Assembly: GCF_026344035.1 (NCBI RefSeq)
Contig: NZ_JAPKND010000001.1
Coordinates: 372,001-436,000 of the forward strand
Direction: 5' to 3'
Length of the DNA: 64,000 nucleotides
Source: Alcaligenes endophyticus
Lineage (GTDB): Bacteria; Pseudomonadota; Gammaproteobacteria; Burkholderiales; Burkholderiaceae_B
Positions 52,880-60,217 of this stretch are shown one piece after another (position 1 is the first letter of the stretch; each line of letters opens with the position of its first letter). Under the pieces are notes generated by a model, which did not search any database, was not told where the DNA came from, and worked only from the letters and a program-made list of their open reading frames with translations. The translations under genes and the position numbers were made by a program.

Positions 52880-53566
52880 TTACTTCTGTGGCTTTTGTTG
52901 TTGACCTAGCTGTTCCAGCATGTTGTGGATTGCTTGCATGTCGACTGCCTCGCCAGACCCTGGGCCCTGCAGCTTTTGCAACTGCTCCATCATTTGCCCT
53001 ATTCCCTGCGACTGCATCAGCTCCTTCGCTGCCTCCATCCCCTTAGCATCCGTTAATGCGTTCATATTAAGAGTCTCTTCACCGCCGTCGCCTTGCACGA
53101 TCATGTCACCGGGATTTTGGCCCGGTTTGCACGGGCCTTGCCACTGAGCCACTAACACGGAGCGACCACCTGACTGATTAAACAAAGGGGGCTCGATCTT
53201 GCTGCGCGTTTCAACCCTATACTCTGAATCCATGTCACCCGTGATAACGTAATCCACGGCAACCTTTGAGCCCATCAAGTTGCAGACACTTCGACCGGCC
53301 AAGGTTTCCCCCTTGCGTTTCAATGGCTCTTCAGTACAAGAGCCCATCTCCCTTGCAAGTTGATGCATCTTCTTATCACTAGCTTGATCTGCACATTGGT
53401 AAATCACCTCTACCTGCTCCGAGCCGCCATTCTGGCTCTCATGCTGAGTTTGCTTCCACAAGCCGGGTTTGCGCGGCGGTATTTCCTGACCCTGCGCACT
53501 CTGAAGGCCACCAAATAAAAGGGCTGCCAGCAAAGCTAGTACGCCAACCGTATGTGTCGAGCTCAT
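52880..53566 (-). CDS. DUF3617 secreted protein, 228 aa
   Basis: Signal peptide (GVLALLAALLFGGLQSAQG-Q) and the DUF3617 start PPRKPGLWKQTQHESQNG, with conserved cysteines in YQCADQ, GSCTEE, SVCNLMG and GPCKPG that suggest two disulfides. The C-terminal 70 residues are Gln/Met-rich helices (AKELMQSQGIGQMMEQLQKL). Function of DUF3617 is unknown. First gene of a two-gene unit with the giant vWA protein (36-bp gap or one-base overlap depending on start). Its promoter carries the shared operator. Confidence 0.8.
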   Translation of the reverse strand: MSSTHTVGVLALLAALLFGGLQSAQGQEIPPRKPGLWKQTQHESQNGGSEQVEVIYQCADQASDKKMHQLAREMGSCTEEPLKRKGETLAGRSVCNLMGSKVAVDYVITGDMDSEYRVETRSKIEPPLFNQSGGRSVLVAQWQGPCKPGQNPGDMIVQGDGGEETLNMNALTDAKGMEAAKELMQSQGIGQMMEQLQKLQGPGSGEAVDMQAIHNMLEQLGQQQKPQK

Positions 53567-53601
53567 GATTTCTCCTGAAGTAGGTGCTGCAATGCTCAGA
53601 C

Positions 53602-53646
53602 ACTATAATCAGAGCCGAGTCATTCACGCACCGTCTAAACAGACGG
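53602..53646 (-). promoter_or_regulatory. Promoter of the DUF3617-vWA unit with 16-bp operator
   Basis: The + strand reads CCGTCT-AAAC-AGACGG at 53631-53646, a perfect-arm palindrome identical in arms to that at 44694. On the minus strand 23 bp follow, then -10 box TATAGT (53607-53602). The -35 position (TGCGTG) is poor. Same layout as the two promoters at 44.7 kb. Confidence 0.65.
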
Positions 53647-53769
53647 GGAGGCGCAGGAAGCTAGCTTGCACCATTCAGCTGCTACCTTATGGATAGCCAG
53701 ATGCGCAAAAGAATCTTAAGCTGATCAAATTTTTACAACGCCAGACCTGCTGTGCTTTAGCACGTTAGC

Positions 53770-55632
53770 TTACGATGATTGGCTAGTGGCTAAAGAAAAA
53801 TACTCTGAGGTCTCCTCATCAGTACAGTACACATAACACCCCTTCATCCCTCGGGTCATTAACGTCCTGTAAGTGTTTTTGATGAGTAGATCAACCTCCG
53901 CCCGTACCTGCTCAGGATCTATTTTCAGACGCTTCTTGTATCCGCGAATCGTCTTGTCGTGACGGTCTCGCTCTTCGGGAACGGTAATAAGTTTACCGTC
54001 ACGTACGATGAGGTCTGGGCCAACTATTACGCCGATGTAATCCACCTCCAGGCCCTGGCAAGTATGGATGCAGCCTACTTGTTCAATGGACTCCGGTGCA
54101 ATAATCCAGAGACTGCCATCCTTGTCCAAGTTCCACTGGCGACGGTAATCACCAATCACGATATCGTCTGCCTTGGGGTTTTTCTTACTTAGCCAGGGCC
54201 AACAATAGCCAGCAACGACTCGTGCTTTATTTTGCGCGTTCTTAGCCTCGATCGCCTCATGCAGTGCTTGTGGCGAATCGAACACTTGGAAATCATATGC
54301 TGTTGTATCAAGCTCCTGGTTCGCAGTCGGACGGATGTCAAGTACGTTATCCAGCCATGCCAAATAACCGTCTGAGCCGCTGCACCGAAATTGCGATGCT
54401 AGTTCGTACTCTTCAACCTGTGCTCCTCTCTCGGCAGCAAAGGCGCGAATTGCCTGCTTCGTACCGATGTCAGCCAGTGCTACGCGCTGGTCTTCGTCGA
54501 TGAAGAATAGTGTGCATGCCGAGGCGTTGATTAATTCCTTGACCTGGTTCTCTCCCAGATTTCCGTACAGACCACTTTTTTCGTTCAAGCGATGGGCTTC
54601 ATCAACCACCAAAAAGTCGTAGGTATTGGGCTCTACGTTACAAAAGCTTCCTGAGCCTGTAAACATGCTTGAAAACTTTGTCTTGGTGAGGGTTCCAACC
54701 AGCCTAGATTGGTACACCTCACGGGGCGCCGCGTTTTTCGAAACGTATTGGCCGAACAACCCTGCACTAGTCAGACGCACCAAAAGGTTGATGGCTAGTA
54801 CCGTCTTACCGGTGCCCGGACCTCCTTCGATAATAACGACTCTCGGTAACTGTGGTGAAGCTGTCCGAGCTGATGCCTGAGCGGCTTCAAATACTTCTTT
54901 CTGTTCGTCGATTAAGACAAACTCTGGTTTGGCTGTGAGAAGGCCTTTAAGGGCATCGGCTAGAGCCTTGGATGGTCGTATACGGCCATTGGCAAGCTCA
55001 TACAAAACCTCCTTAGAGTCGCCATATTTGACATGCTTCTTGATGAAATCCCGAAGTTGCTGGCGTTCTTGTGCGCCTTTAAGAAACAGCGGGGCTTTCA
55101 GTGTGTATCCGGAGTAGTGGGGCGCATCGATCACACCGTCGCGATCGTAATTATGCAGGTAGGCGCAGGGCTTGATGGAGATGCCACCATCGTATACAGC
55201 TTCATTGAAGCCTTCGAGCAATGAGGCGTATGACCATGCCTGATAGGAAGGGTGAACGACTTCTCTTTGTCCTTTTCCCAGATAGGTCACCACGATGGCG
55301 TCTTTATCGGTCGCAGTGACTTTTTCCCATTGCTTGAGCTCAATGACGACGGCGTTCTTGTTTCCAGCGTCGTCCCTGCCTGTTAGCGTGACATCAATTC
55401 GTTTCGATGATTGTGGAATGTGTAGCTCAACCGCAATCCCCATTTCGTTGGGGATTTCATCGTCGCGCAGTACCATGGCAACATGGCGTAGGGACTCTCT
55501 CCATGATCGGATTTCTGAGTCATTAACGCGCCTACCAGTAGCTGCCCTGAAGCTCGCAAGAATGATGTTTTCAATATCGTCGTAGTCAGACTGTTGTAGG
55601 AATTGTTTTTTATCGGCTTCGTAGACGATCAT
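53770..55632 (-). CDS. DUF2075 protein: PD-(D/E)XK-like nuclease plus SF1-type helicase
   Basis: A 620-residue protein. The N-terminal 150 residues match a PD-(D/E)XK nuclease: Glu69, Asp80 (KRID), Glu98-x-Lys100 (VIELK). The DUF2075 ATPase follows: Walker A GGPGTGKT at 270-277, Walker B LVVDEAHRLN at 341-350, sensor FFIDEDQRVAL, and late helicase motifs CIHTCQGLEVDYIGVIVG and NTYRTLMTRGMKGCYVY. Such nuclease-helicases are common in defence islands and resemble Schlafen-type helicases. It is 27 bp downstream of a MazG-like gene. Phage defence is inference from domain and context. Confidence 0.85.
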   Translation of the reverse strand: MIVYEADKKQFLQQSDYDDIENIILASFRAATGRRVNDSEIRSWRESLRHVAMVLRDDEIPNEMGIAVELHIPQSSKRIDVTLTGRDDAGNKNAVVIELKQWEKVTATDKDAIVVTYLGKGQREVVHPSYQAWSYASLLEGFNEAVYDGGISIKPCAYLHNYDRDGVIDAPHYSGYTLKAPLFLKGAQERQQLRDFIKKHVKYGDSKEVLYELANGRIRPSKALADALKGLLTAKPEFVLIDEQKEVFEAAQASARTASPQLPRVVIIEGGPGTGKTVLAINLLVRLTSAGLFGQYVSKNAAPREVYQSRLVGTLTKTKFSSMFTGSGSFCNVEPNTYDFLVVDEAHRLNEKSGLYGNLGENQVKELINASACTLFFIDEDQRVALADIGTKQAIRAFAAERGAQVEEYELASQFRCSGSDGYLAWLDNVLDIRPTANQELDTTAYDFQVFDSPQALHEAIEAKNAQNKARVVAGYCWPWLSKKNPKADDIVIGDYRRQWNLDKDGSLWIIAPESIEQVGCIHTCQGLEVDYIGVIVGPDLIVRDGKLITVPEERDRHDKTIRGYKKRLKIDPEQVRAEVDLLIKNTYRTLMTRGMKGCYVYCTDEETSEYFSLATSQSS

Positions 55633-55659
55633 TGTTGTTTTCCCTGGCAGTAGCCGATC

Positions 55660-56049
55660 TTAGAGTTCGGTGTATTTCTTGCTCGAACCTCTGGCTTTGT
55701 CGGCAGGATACTTTTCGGCATTTCTTTGAAGCTTATGCTCAACGGCCTCGTTCAGGTTAATTCCAAGCACAGACGCCAAGCGGACAAGATAAAGTTGTAC
55801 GTCTGCTAGCTCTTCTTTAACCGCTTGTGCTGTCTCAGGGTTAATGCCCGCCGTGTGCGACTGCTCCTCGGTCATCCATTGAAAAATTTCCGTCAACTCG
55901 CCGACCTCTCCCGTCAGTGCCATAACCAAGTTCTTTGGAGAGTGAAATTGTGCCCAGTCGCGGTCTGTAGCAAATTTTTCTAATGCGCGACTTAAAGGAG
56001 CTACGTCGATAAGGGGTTCTGTTTGCGGAGCGTCTTTTTGTTTGGTCAC
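55660..56049 (-). CDS. MazG-like nucleotide pyrophosphohydrolase (dCTPase/RS21-C6 type)
   Basis: A 129-residue all-alpha NTP pyrophosphohydrolase. Metal motif E48-x2-E51-x2-E54 (GEVGELTEIFQW) and E80-x2-D83 (EELADVQLYL) are present, with DWAQFHSPKNL as in dCTPase/RS21-C6 relatives. It would hydrolyse (d)NTPs to monophosphates. GTG start at 56049. It is the first gene of a pair with the DUF2075 nuclease-helicase; lowering dNTP pools would fit a defence role, but housecleaning is also possible. Confidence 0.85.
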   Translation of the reverse strand: MTKQKDAPQTEPLIDVAPLSRALEKFATDRDWAQFHSPKNLVMALTGEVGELTEIFQWMTEEQSHTAGINPETAQAVKEELADVQLYLVRLASVLGINLNEAVEHKLQRNAEKYPADKARGSSKKYTEL

Positions 56050-56319
56050 GGGTGCCAGTCCATATGCGTAATACTACTTATACGATATGTAGCACAGCCA
56101 GGCAAGTATTTGAAGGCTCTATATGCTGAACCGACTCTTTTACAGAGGCGTAGCAAGGCGGTAAATAATATCCCGACTATCTAAAACCACGCGGCGATTA
56201 CCAAACATATTCGTCGCGTTTTATGCGAGGTTTATAACGTGTTTTAAGCGTCAATTAATCAACGGAAAAATAGGCGCGCGTATTCTAAGATCAATCAGAA
56301 AACCCATTGGAGGCCGCGT

Positions 56320-56366
56320 AAACTTAAGCCTTGTTGAAATCCGATGAGATCTCATGGCTTAAGTTT
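56320..56366. repeat. Nested inverted repeats upstream of the MazG gene
   Basis: AAACTTAAGCC (56320-56330) and GGCTTAAGTTT (56356-56366) are perfect 11-bp arms. Inside, next to the right arm, is a 12-bp palindrome ATGAGATCTCAT (56344-56355). No T tract. The 670-bp stretch 56050-56718 has no gene; this repeat, the tRNA fragment and a second inverted repeat are what it holds. Confidence 0.55.
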
Positions 56367-56440
56367 CCAAACTACCCGCAACGCAAGATTTTATTATTAA
56401 CTTGTGCTGCTTGAACCTGCCTAGAACAAGCTATTGAAGG

Positions 56441-56483
56441 TGCCGGAATCGAACCGGCAGGCCTTGCGGGGGGATTTTGAGTC
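56441..56483 (-). repeat. Fragment of tRNA-Leu(CAA) 3' half (degenerate attachment-site repeat)
   Basis: The + strand matches the intact tRNA-Leu gene from the T arm through the anticodon stem: GCCGGAATCGAACCGGCA, then GCCTTGCGG and GGGATTTTGAGTC, with several changes. The acceptor stem and 5' half are missing, so it is not a functional tRNA. Its orientation and position on the 3' side of the intact gene fit the distal direct repeat of an element that integrated in that tRNA. Confidence 0.75.
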
Positions 56484-56610
56484 GGTGATCTACAGCGTTT
56501 CCACGGGGAAATAGAGTCAATTCTAGTGTAGGTTGAAATAGGTAAAACCAGTTTCAAATCAGTTAGTTAGAGAATTTCACCTGAATTGGTGAAAACTGGT
56601 CACTGTACCT

Positions 56611-56638
56611 GTACTGTACCTAAGTTTCGGTACAGTAC
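56611..56638. repeat. Inverted repeat with GTACC/GGTAC arms
   Basis: GTACTGTACC and GGTACAGTAC are perfect 10-bp arms around an 8-nt loop. A further CTGTACCT precedes the left arm, so TGTACC recurs three times within 35 bp. Repeated short arms beside a tRNA-derived repeat could be integrase or excisionase binding sites. Confidence 0.5.
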
Positions 56639-56718
56639 TAGCTTGAGGCTTGTTCGGTAGTTGATCTCGCTCATCGTTGTGTATTGGCTATTAAATAGAT
56701 TTAGATGTCGTCCAGAAC

Positions 56719-57072
56719 CTATTGAACTACCGCTGCAATTTTTTCAGCAATCACATTGATAGAGTCCCTTGCTGTAGTAAATTCAGCAAGATCGGTCAGA
56801 ATTCCGCTGTACTCTTTGACTTCTTCGAATGTAACGCCGTGTAGAACAGGGATGAGCGTACTTGATTTGTAGGGAAAACCAGCAAATAAGGTTTCACGCA
56901 GAAATTGCCTTGTTTTTGTGGCTATCACTAGATTTTCCGATTTGCGGCAGTATTGGCTGCCATCCATGATGGCCACTTCCCAAAGAGGTTTTGCTTCACT
57001 AGGCTCTCTACCCTCACCGGCGGGTGCCTCTGAGGTAGGGGTTGCGGTCCCGATCGCCGTGCCCCCCTTCAC
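56719..57072 (-). pseudogene. Remnant ORF with TIR-domain-like C-terminus
   Basis: 117 codons. The last 68 residues (56719-56925) read as the end of a bacterial TIR domain: ETLFAGFPYKSSTLIPVLHG, then TFEEVKEYSGILTDLAEF and a C-terminal helix DSINVIAEKIAAVV. The first 45 residues are Gly/Pro/Glu-rich and look non-native. No complete NADase active site remains. It is probably a decayed end of a TIR effector gene from a defence island. Confidence 0.45.
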
Positions 57073-57385
57073 CCTTAACGCACCTGGAGACCATGTAACC
57101 TGTCAAGCAAGAGTAGATGCGGGATGCAACCAAAGATGTTACCCAAGCAAAGCGTAGGGAAAGATTCACCTCGATAAACAAAATGGCACCAGCGGTGCAC
57201 GTCACTTAGCATTGATTGAGCCGCCGGTAGCCAGATCACAGTTCTTGTCTATGTTTTATAAGACGTGATGCCGCTACGCATTGCGCTGCGTCAGTGTAAC
57301 GAAACGAACGTTGAGGAAAATCCCCCAGTATTGGGGCTATGGCTTGAATCGCGCTAAGTGCTTGTGAACACTAGGGATTTTTGAG

Positions 57386-57470
57386 TGGTGCCCGGGGCCG
57401 GAATCGAACCGGCACGCCTTGCGGCGGGGGATTTTGAGTCCCCTGCGTCTACCAATTTCACCACCCGGGC
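57386..57470 (-). tRNA. tRNA-Leu (anticodon CAA)
   Basis: An 85-nt cloverleaf with encoded CCA. Acceptor arms GCCCGGG / CCCGGGC, D arm GTGAAATTGGTAGAC, anticodon stem GGGGA-CTCAAAA-TCCCC with anticodon CAA, a long variable arm (GCCGCAAGGCG, leucine class II) and T arm GCCGGTTCGATTCCGGC. It decodes UUG. A partial copy lies 0.9 kb to its 3' side. Confidence 0.95.
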
Positions 57471-57686
57471 TGGGGAAGCGACACCGTAGTTGGGTTTAAC
57501 TAGGGTGTGGTAAGAAAGAAAATTATTATACATAAAATTTTAACGTTGTGGAAATATTTTATGTCTTTTTTGCGCTATCTCATGCTTAATACTAGTGCTT
57601 TGCTCAGTACGCCCAGCAACTGTATAGGTGGGAGATAATAAGCACGCTAGTTTGACTGTCTACCATGATGATTTCAAGGGGTTTGT

Positions 57687-57872
57687 ATGAAGGCGAATGT
57701 TGGCGGTTTGGATCGAGTATTGCGCATAGCTGTGGGCTTGATATTGCTCATTTTGGTGTCTACCCAAACCATAGGCTGGTGGGGGTGGATCGGGATCATA
57801 CCCTTACTGACAGGGTTATTTCGACTATGCCCTCTTTACTCTTTACTCGGGATTTCTAGTTGTAAACGGTAA
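57687..57872 (+). CDS. DUF2892 small membrane protein, 61 aa
   Basis: Matches the DUF2892 (YgaP transmembrane-like) pattern: MKANVGGLDRVLRIAVGLILLI then WGWIGIIPLLTGLFRLCPLYSLLGISSC. Two short membrane helices flank a turn; the CPLYSLLG...C motif carries two cysteines. The family is often linked to rhodanese or sulfur-handling proteins, but none is adjacent. AAGGGG lies eight bases before the ATG. It stands alone and ends at a bidirectional terminator. Confidence 0.88.
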   Translation: MKANVGGLDRVLRIAVGLILLILVSTQTIGWWGWIGIIPLLTGLFRLCPLYSLLGISSCKR

Positions 57873-57972
57873 CGATCAACTAAGCTATCTATACACGCTT
57901 CGATACGAATAAGGCAGTGTGAGCTGTCAGGTCAAATCCAGAGTCAATGACTATGGGAGCTGTAAACAAAAC

Positions 57973-58001
57973 AACAAGGGCCCGTTTAACAGGCCCTTGT
58001 T
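57973..58001 (+). terminator. Bidirectional terminator
   Basis: AACAAGGGCC / GGCCCTTGTT (10-bp stem, 9-nt loop) between the convergent DUF2892 and AI-2E transporter genes. T-rich tails exist on both sides (TGCTTT on +, GTTTTGTTT on -). Confidence 0.85.
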
Positions 58002-58036
58002 TGCTTTACATGCTAACGCCTCGACTTGCTATCGCT

Positions 58037-59125
58037 CTATTCTTTCTGCCAAGCCTCGGCCTCTTCCTCGTCTACACTACGCCCGTTCCGTATCCATTCG
58101 CGCCAAATAGCCACTAATAAAGCCATCAGCACAGGGCCTATAAACAGACCCACCAGCCCCATGGTTTGAACACCACCGACTAGGCCAAAAAAGGTAGGTA
58201 AAAAAGGAAGTTTGACCGGCCCGCCTACTAGCCGTGGTCGTAGGGTCTTGTCGACAATGAAAAGCTCGATAGAGCCCCATAGGAACAGAGCAATTCCGGC
58301 TACGGCCTGGCCTGAGCCTAGCAAGTAGATTGATACTAAGGTAAAGGACAAGGGTGCGCCGCCTGGAATCAATGCCATAAAACCAGTAATAACACCCAGC
58401 AATACGGGGGAAGGGACTCCGGCTATCCAGTAAGCAATGCCTAGCACTACCCCCTCGCCCAAGGCAATTAAGCCCATACCTGTTACGGTAGAGTTAATCG
58501 TTGCCGGCACGACACGCGAGAAGCGCTGCCAGCGTGTAGGCAAGATGCGTTCGCCCACAATATCTAGCTGACCTAGCAATCGATCACCGTCCTTATAAAT
58601 AAAGAACAAGGTGATCAGCATAAATAGAACCGTTAACAACAAGTGGAAAACGTTACCGGTGGCAGATAAAACCATACGATAAATATTACCCAAATGTTGG
58701 CCACTAACCATTTCCACCAGTTCGCCTAGGGCGTGCGGCTCACCGAGGTAAAGACGCCAATACTCACCTAAGCGCTCGCCCACCAGCGGTAAGGCCTTAA
58801 TCCACTCGGGAACGGGAGCGCCAAAACGGTTCACACTTAAGGCCCAAGTAATAAACCCACTGGCTTCCTTAATGGCAAACGACAACGCCAATGACAAGGG
58901 CACAATCAATACGACGACGATGAGCACCAACGAAATGCTGGCCGCTAAGGCCGTGCGCCCTTTGCAATGCACTAATAAGCGTTTATAAGCTGGCCATGAA
59001 GCCAAGCCTATGATGAGAGCGGCTAATACCGGGACGAGAAAGCCGCTCAAAAAATAAAGACCGACCAACAGGACTAGTATGAGTAGCCAGCGAGCAATTA
59101 AATATGCGGGAAGTACAGGCTGCAT
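58037..59125 (-). CDS. AI-2E family transporter (PerM/YdiK-like)
   Basis: A 362-residue membrane protein with about seven to eight hydrophobic segments. Typical parts: AYLIARWLLILVLLVGLYFLSGFLVPVLAALIIGLASWP, TVTGMGLIALGEGVVLGIAYWIAGVPSPVLLGVITGFMALIPGGAP, and the C-terminal LFLWGSIELFIVDKTLRPRLVGG ... LFIGPVLMALLVAIWREW. The family exports small molecules (AI-2, Na+/H+ in some) and the substrate is not predictable. ATG 59125 was preferred over an in-frame TTG at 59140. Confidence 0.9.
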   Translation of the reverse strand: MQPVLPAYLIARWLLILVLLVGLYFLSGFLVPVLAALIIGLASWPAYKRLLVHCKGRTALAASISLVLIVVVLIVPLSLALSFAIKEASGFITWALSVNRFGAPVPEWIKALPLVGERLGEYWRLYLGEPHALGELVEMVSGQHLGNIYRMVLSATGNVFHLLLTVLFMLITLFFIYKDGDRLLGQLDIVGERILPTRWQRFSRVVPATINSTVTGMGLIALGEGVVLGIAYWIAGVPSPVLLGVITGFMALIPGGAPLSFTLVSIYLLGSGQAVAGIALFLWGSIELFIVDKTLRPRLVGGPVKLPFLPTFFGLVGGVQTMGLVGLFIGPVLMALLVAIWREWIRNGRSVDEEEAEAWQKE

Positions 59126-59260
59126 AATGGGGGGATTCAACTAACTGTCAGGAAGTAGGTTTTGACCATAGCACGGGACAGACCTTCCCGCCTAACTAAA
59201 AAACCATCAAGCAAGCCTGTAAACCTACTAAAAAACAAGCTAGCTCACACCGTGACGCTA

Positions 59261-60088
59261 TTAGGGAACTGGCGGCACCGCCCGTTTATGCGCCGACGCA
59301 TAGTAGGTACGAATAATAATCTCAGCCGCTTCGTTGGGCACTGCTTTACCTTCAAGGAAGTCGTCAATTTGCTCGTAGGTTACGCCAAAAGCCTCTTCGT
59401 CTGGTTTGAGGGGAGTTAAAGACTCTAGATCGGCCGTGGGCACTTTATAGACCAAGGCATGACTTGCCCCTAAGGCGGTACCCAAAGCTCGTACACGACG
59501 CTTGTTTAAGCCCCCTAAGGGCATTAGATCCGCCGCACCATCGCCGTATTTAGTAAAAAAGCCCATTAAGGCTTCAGCAGCGTGATCCGTTCCCACGACC
59601 AAGCCAGCGTGAGCGCCAGCAATCGCGTACTGCGCCACCATACGTTGACGAGCTTTAATATTACCCACGAGAAAATCTTGATGAGCCGCATCTCGAAACT
59701 GTAAACCTGAATGTAATAATTCGACCAACATCGCATCAGTTGCCGGCTGCACATTCACCACTAGGGTTTGATCGGGCTGTATGACCTGTAATCCACCTTG
59801 AGCATCTTGCTCATCGGCCTGTACACCATACGGCAAGCGCACCGCAATAAATTGCGCCGCTTGCCCTTGGGCACGCAACCCAGCGACTGCGCGTTGCGCT
59901 AAGCAACCCGCCACTAAAGAGTCAACGCCGCCACTTACCCCTAAAACAAGGGTAAAACAACGCGTGTTGCGCATAGCTGTTTGCAAAAACGCAATGCGTT
60001 TATCCAACTCAGCCTGAACATCAAATTCTTCGGTCACGCCTAAATCTTGGCGGATTTCTTGTTGCACACGAAGGCGGTCTTCAGTCAT
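59261..60088 (-). CDS. nadE: Ammonia-dependent NAD synthetase
   Basis: A 275-residue NadE with the PP-loop SGGVDS at residues 52-57, IQPDQTLVVNVQPATDAM, NIKARQRMVAQYAIAGAHAGLVVGTDHAAEALMGFFTKYGDGAADLMPLGGLNKRRV and the C-terminal FLEGKAVPNEAAEIIIRTYYASAHKR. It amidates deamido-NAD with ammonia as the last step of NAD synthesis. It lacks a glutaminase domain. Monocistronic by spacing (129 bp after ilvD). Confidence 0.96.
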   Translation of the reverse strand: MTEDRLRVQQEIRQDLGVTEEFDVQAELDKRIAFLQTAMRNTRCFTLVLGVSGGVDSLVAGCLAQRAVAGLRAQGQAAQFIAVRLPYGVQADEQDAQGGLQVIQPDQTLVVNVQPATDAMLVELLHSGLQFRDAAHQDFLVGNIKARQRMVAQYAIAGAHAGLVVGTDHAAEALMGFFTKYGDGAADLMPLGGLNKRRVRALGTALGASHALVYKVPTADLESLTPLKPDEEAFGVTYEQIDDFLEGKAVPNEAAEIIIRTYYASAHKRAVPPVP

Positions 60089-60168
60089 AAGCTACTCATA
60101 GAGACAGTGACATACAACAATATTGTAAAAGACGGACAGGAATAAAGTTGTAACCCTGAAAGAAAAAC

Positions 60169-60195
60169 ACCCCGCCAGCACTGCGCTGTCGGGGT
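60169..60195 (-). terminator. Terminator after ilvD
   Basis: On the minus strand ACCCCG-A-CAGC-GCAGT-GCTG-G-CGGGGT folds into a 10-bp stem and is followed by GTTTTTC. It begins 23 bp past the ilvD stop. Confidence 0.85.
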
Positions 60196-60217
60196 ATTGC
60201 AGATCAACTTACCAGCG

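Larger units (their letters stand above)
56484..57385. mobile_element. Eroded integrative-element remnant between tRNA-Leu and its partial repeat
   Basis: About 0.9 kb bounded by the intact tRNA 3' end (57386) and the degenerate tRNA fragment. It contains GTAC-rich inverted repeats, a TIR-like coding remnant and about 310 bp (57073-57385) in which I recognise nothing. No integrase gene is left. Interpretation as an island scar is inference from geometry. Confidence 0.5.

Noticed and set aside
57073-57385. Insertion sequence or group II intron remnant
   Set aside because: The stretch has odd composition changes and a 63-codon frame, but no transposase or reverse-transcriptase motif and no terminal inverted repeat could be identified.
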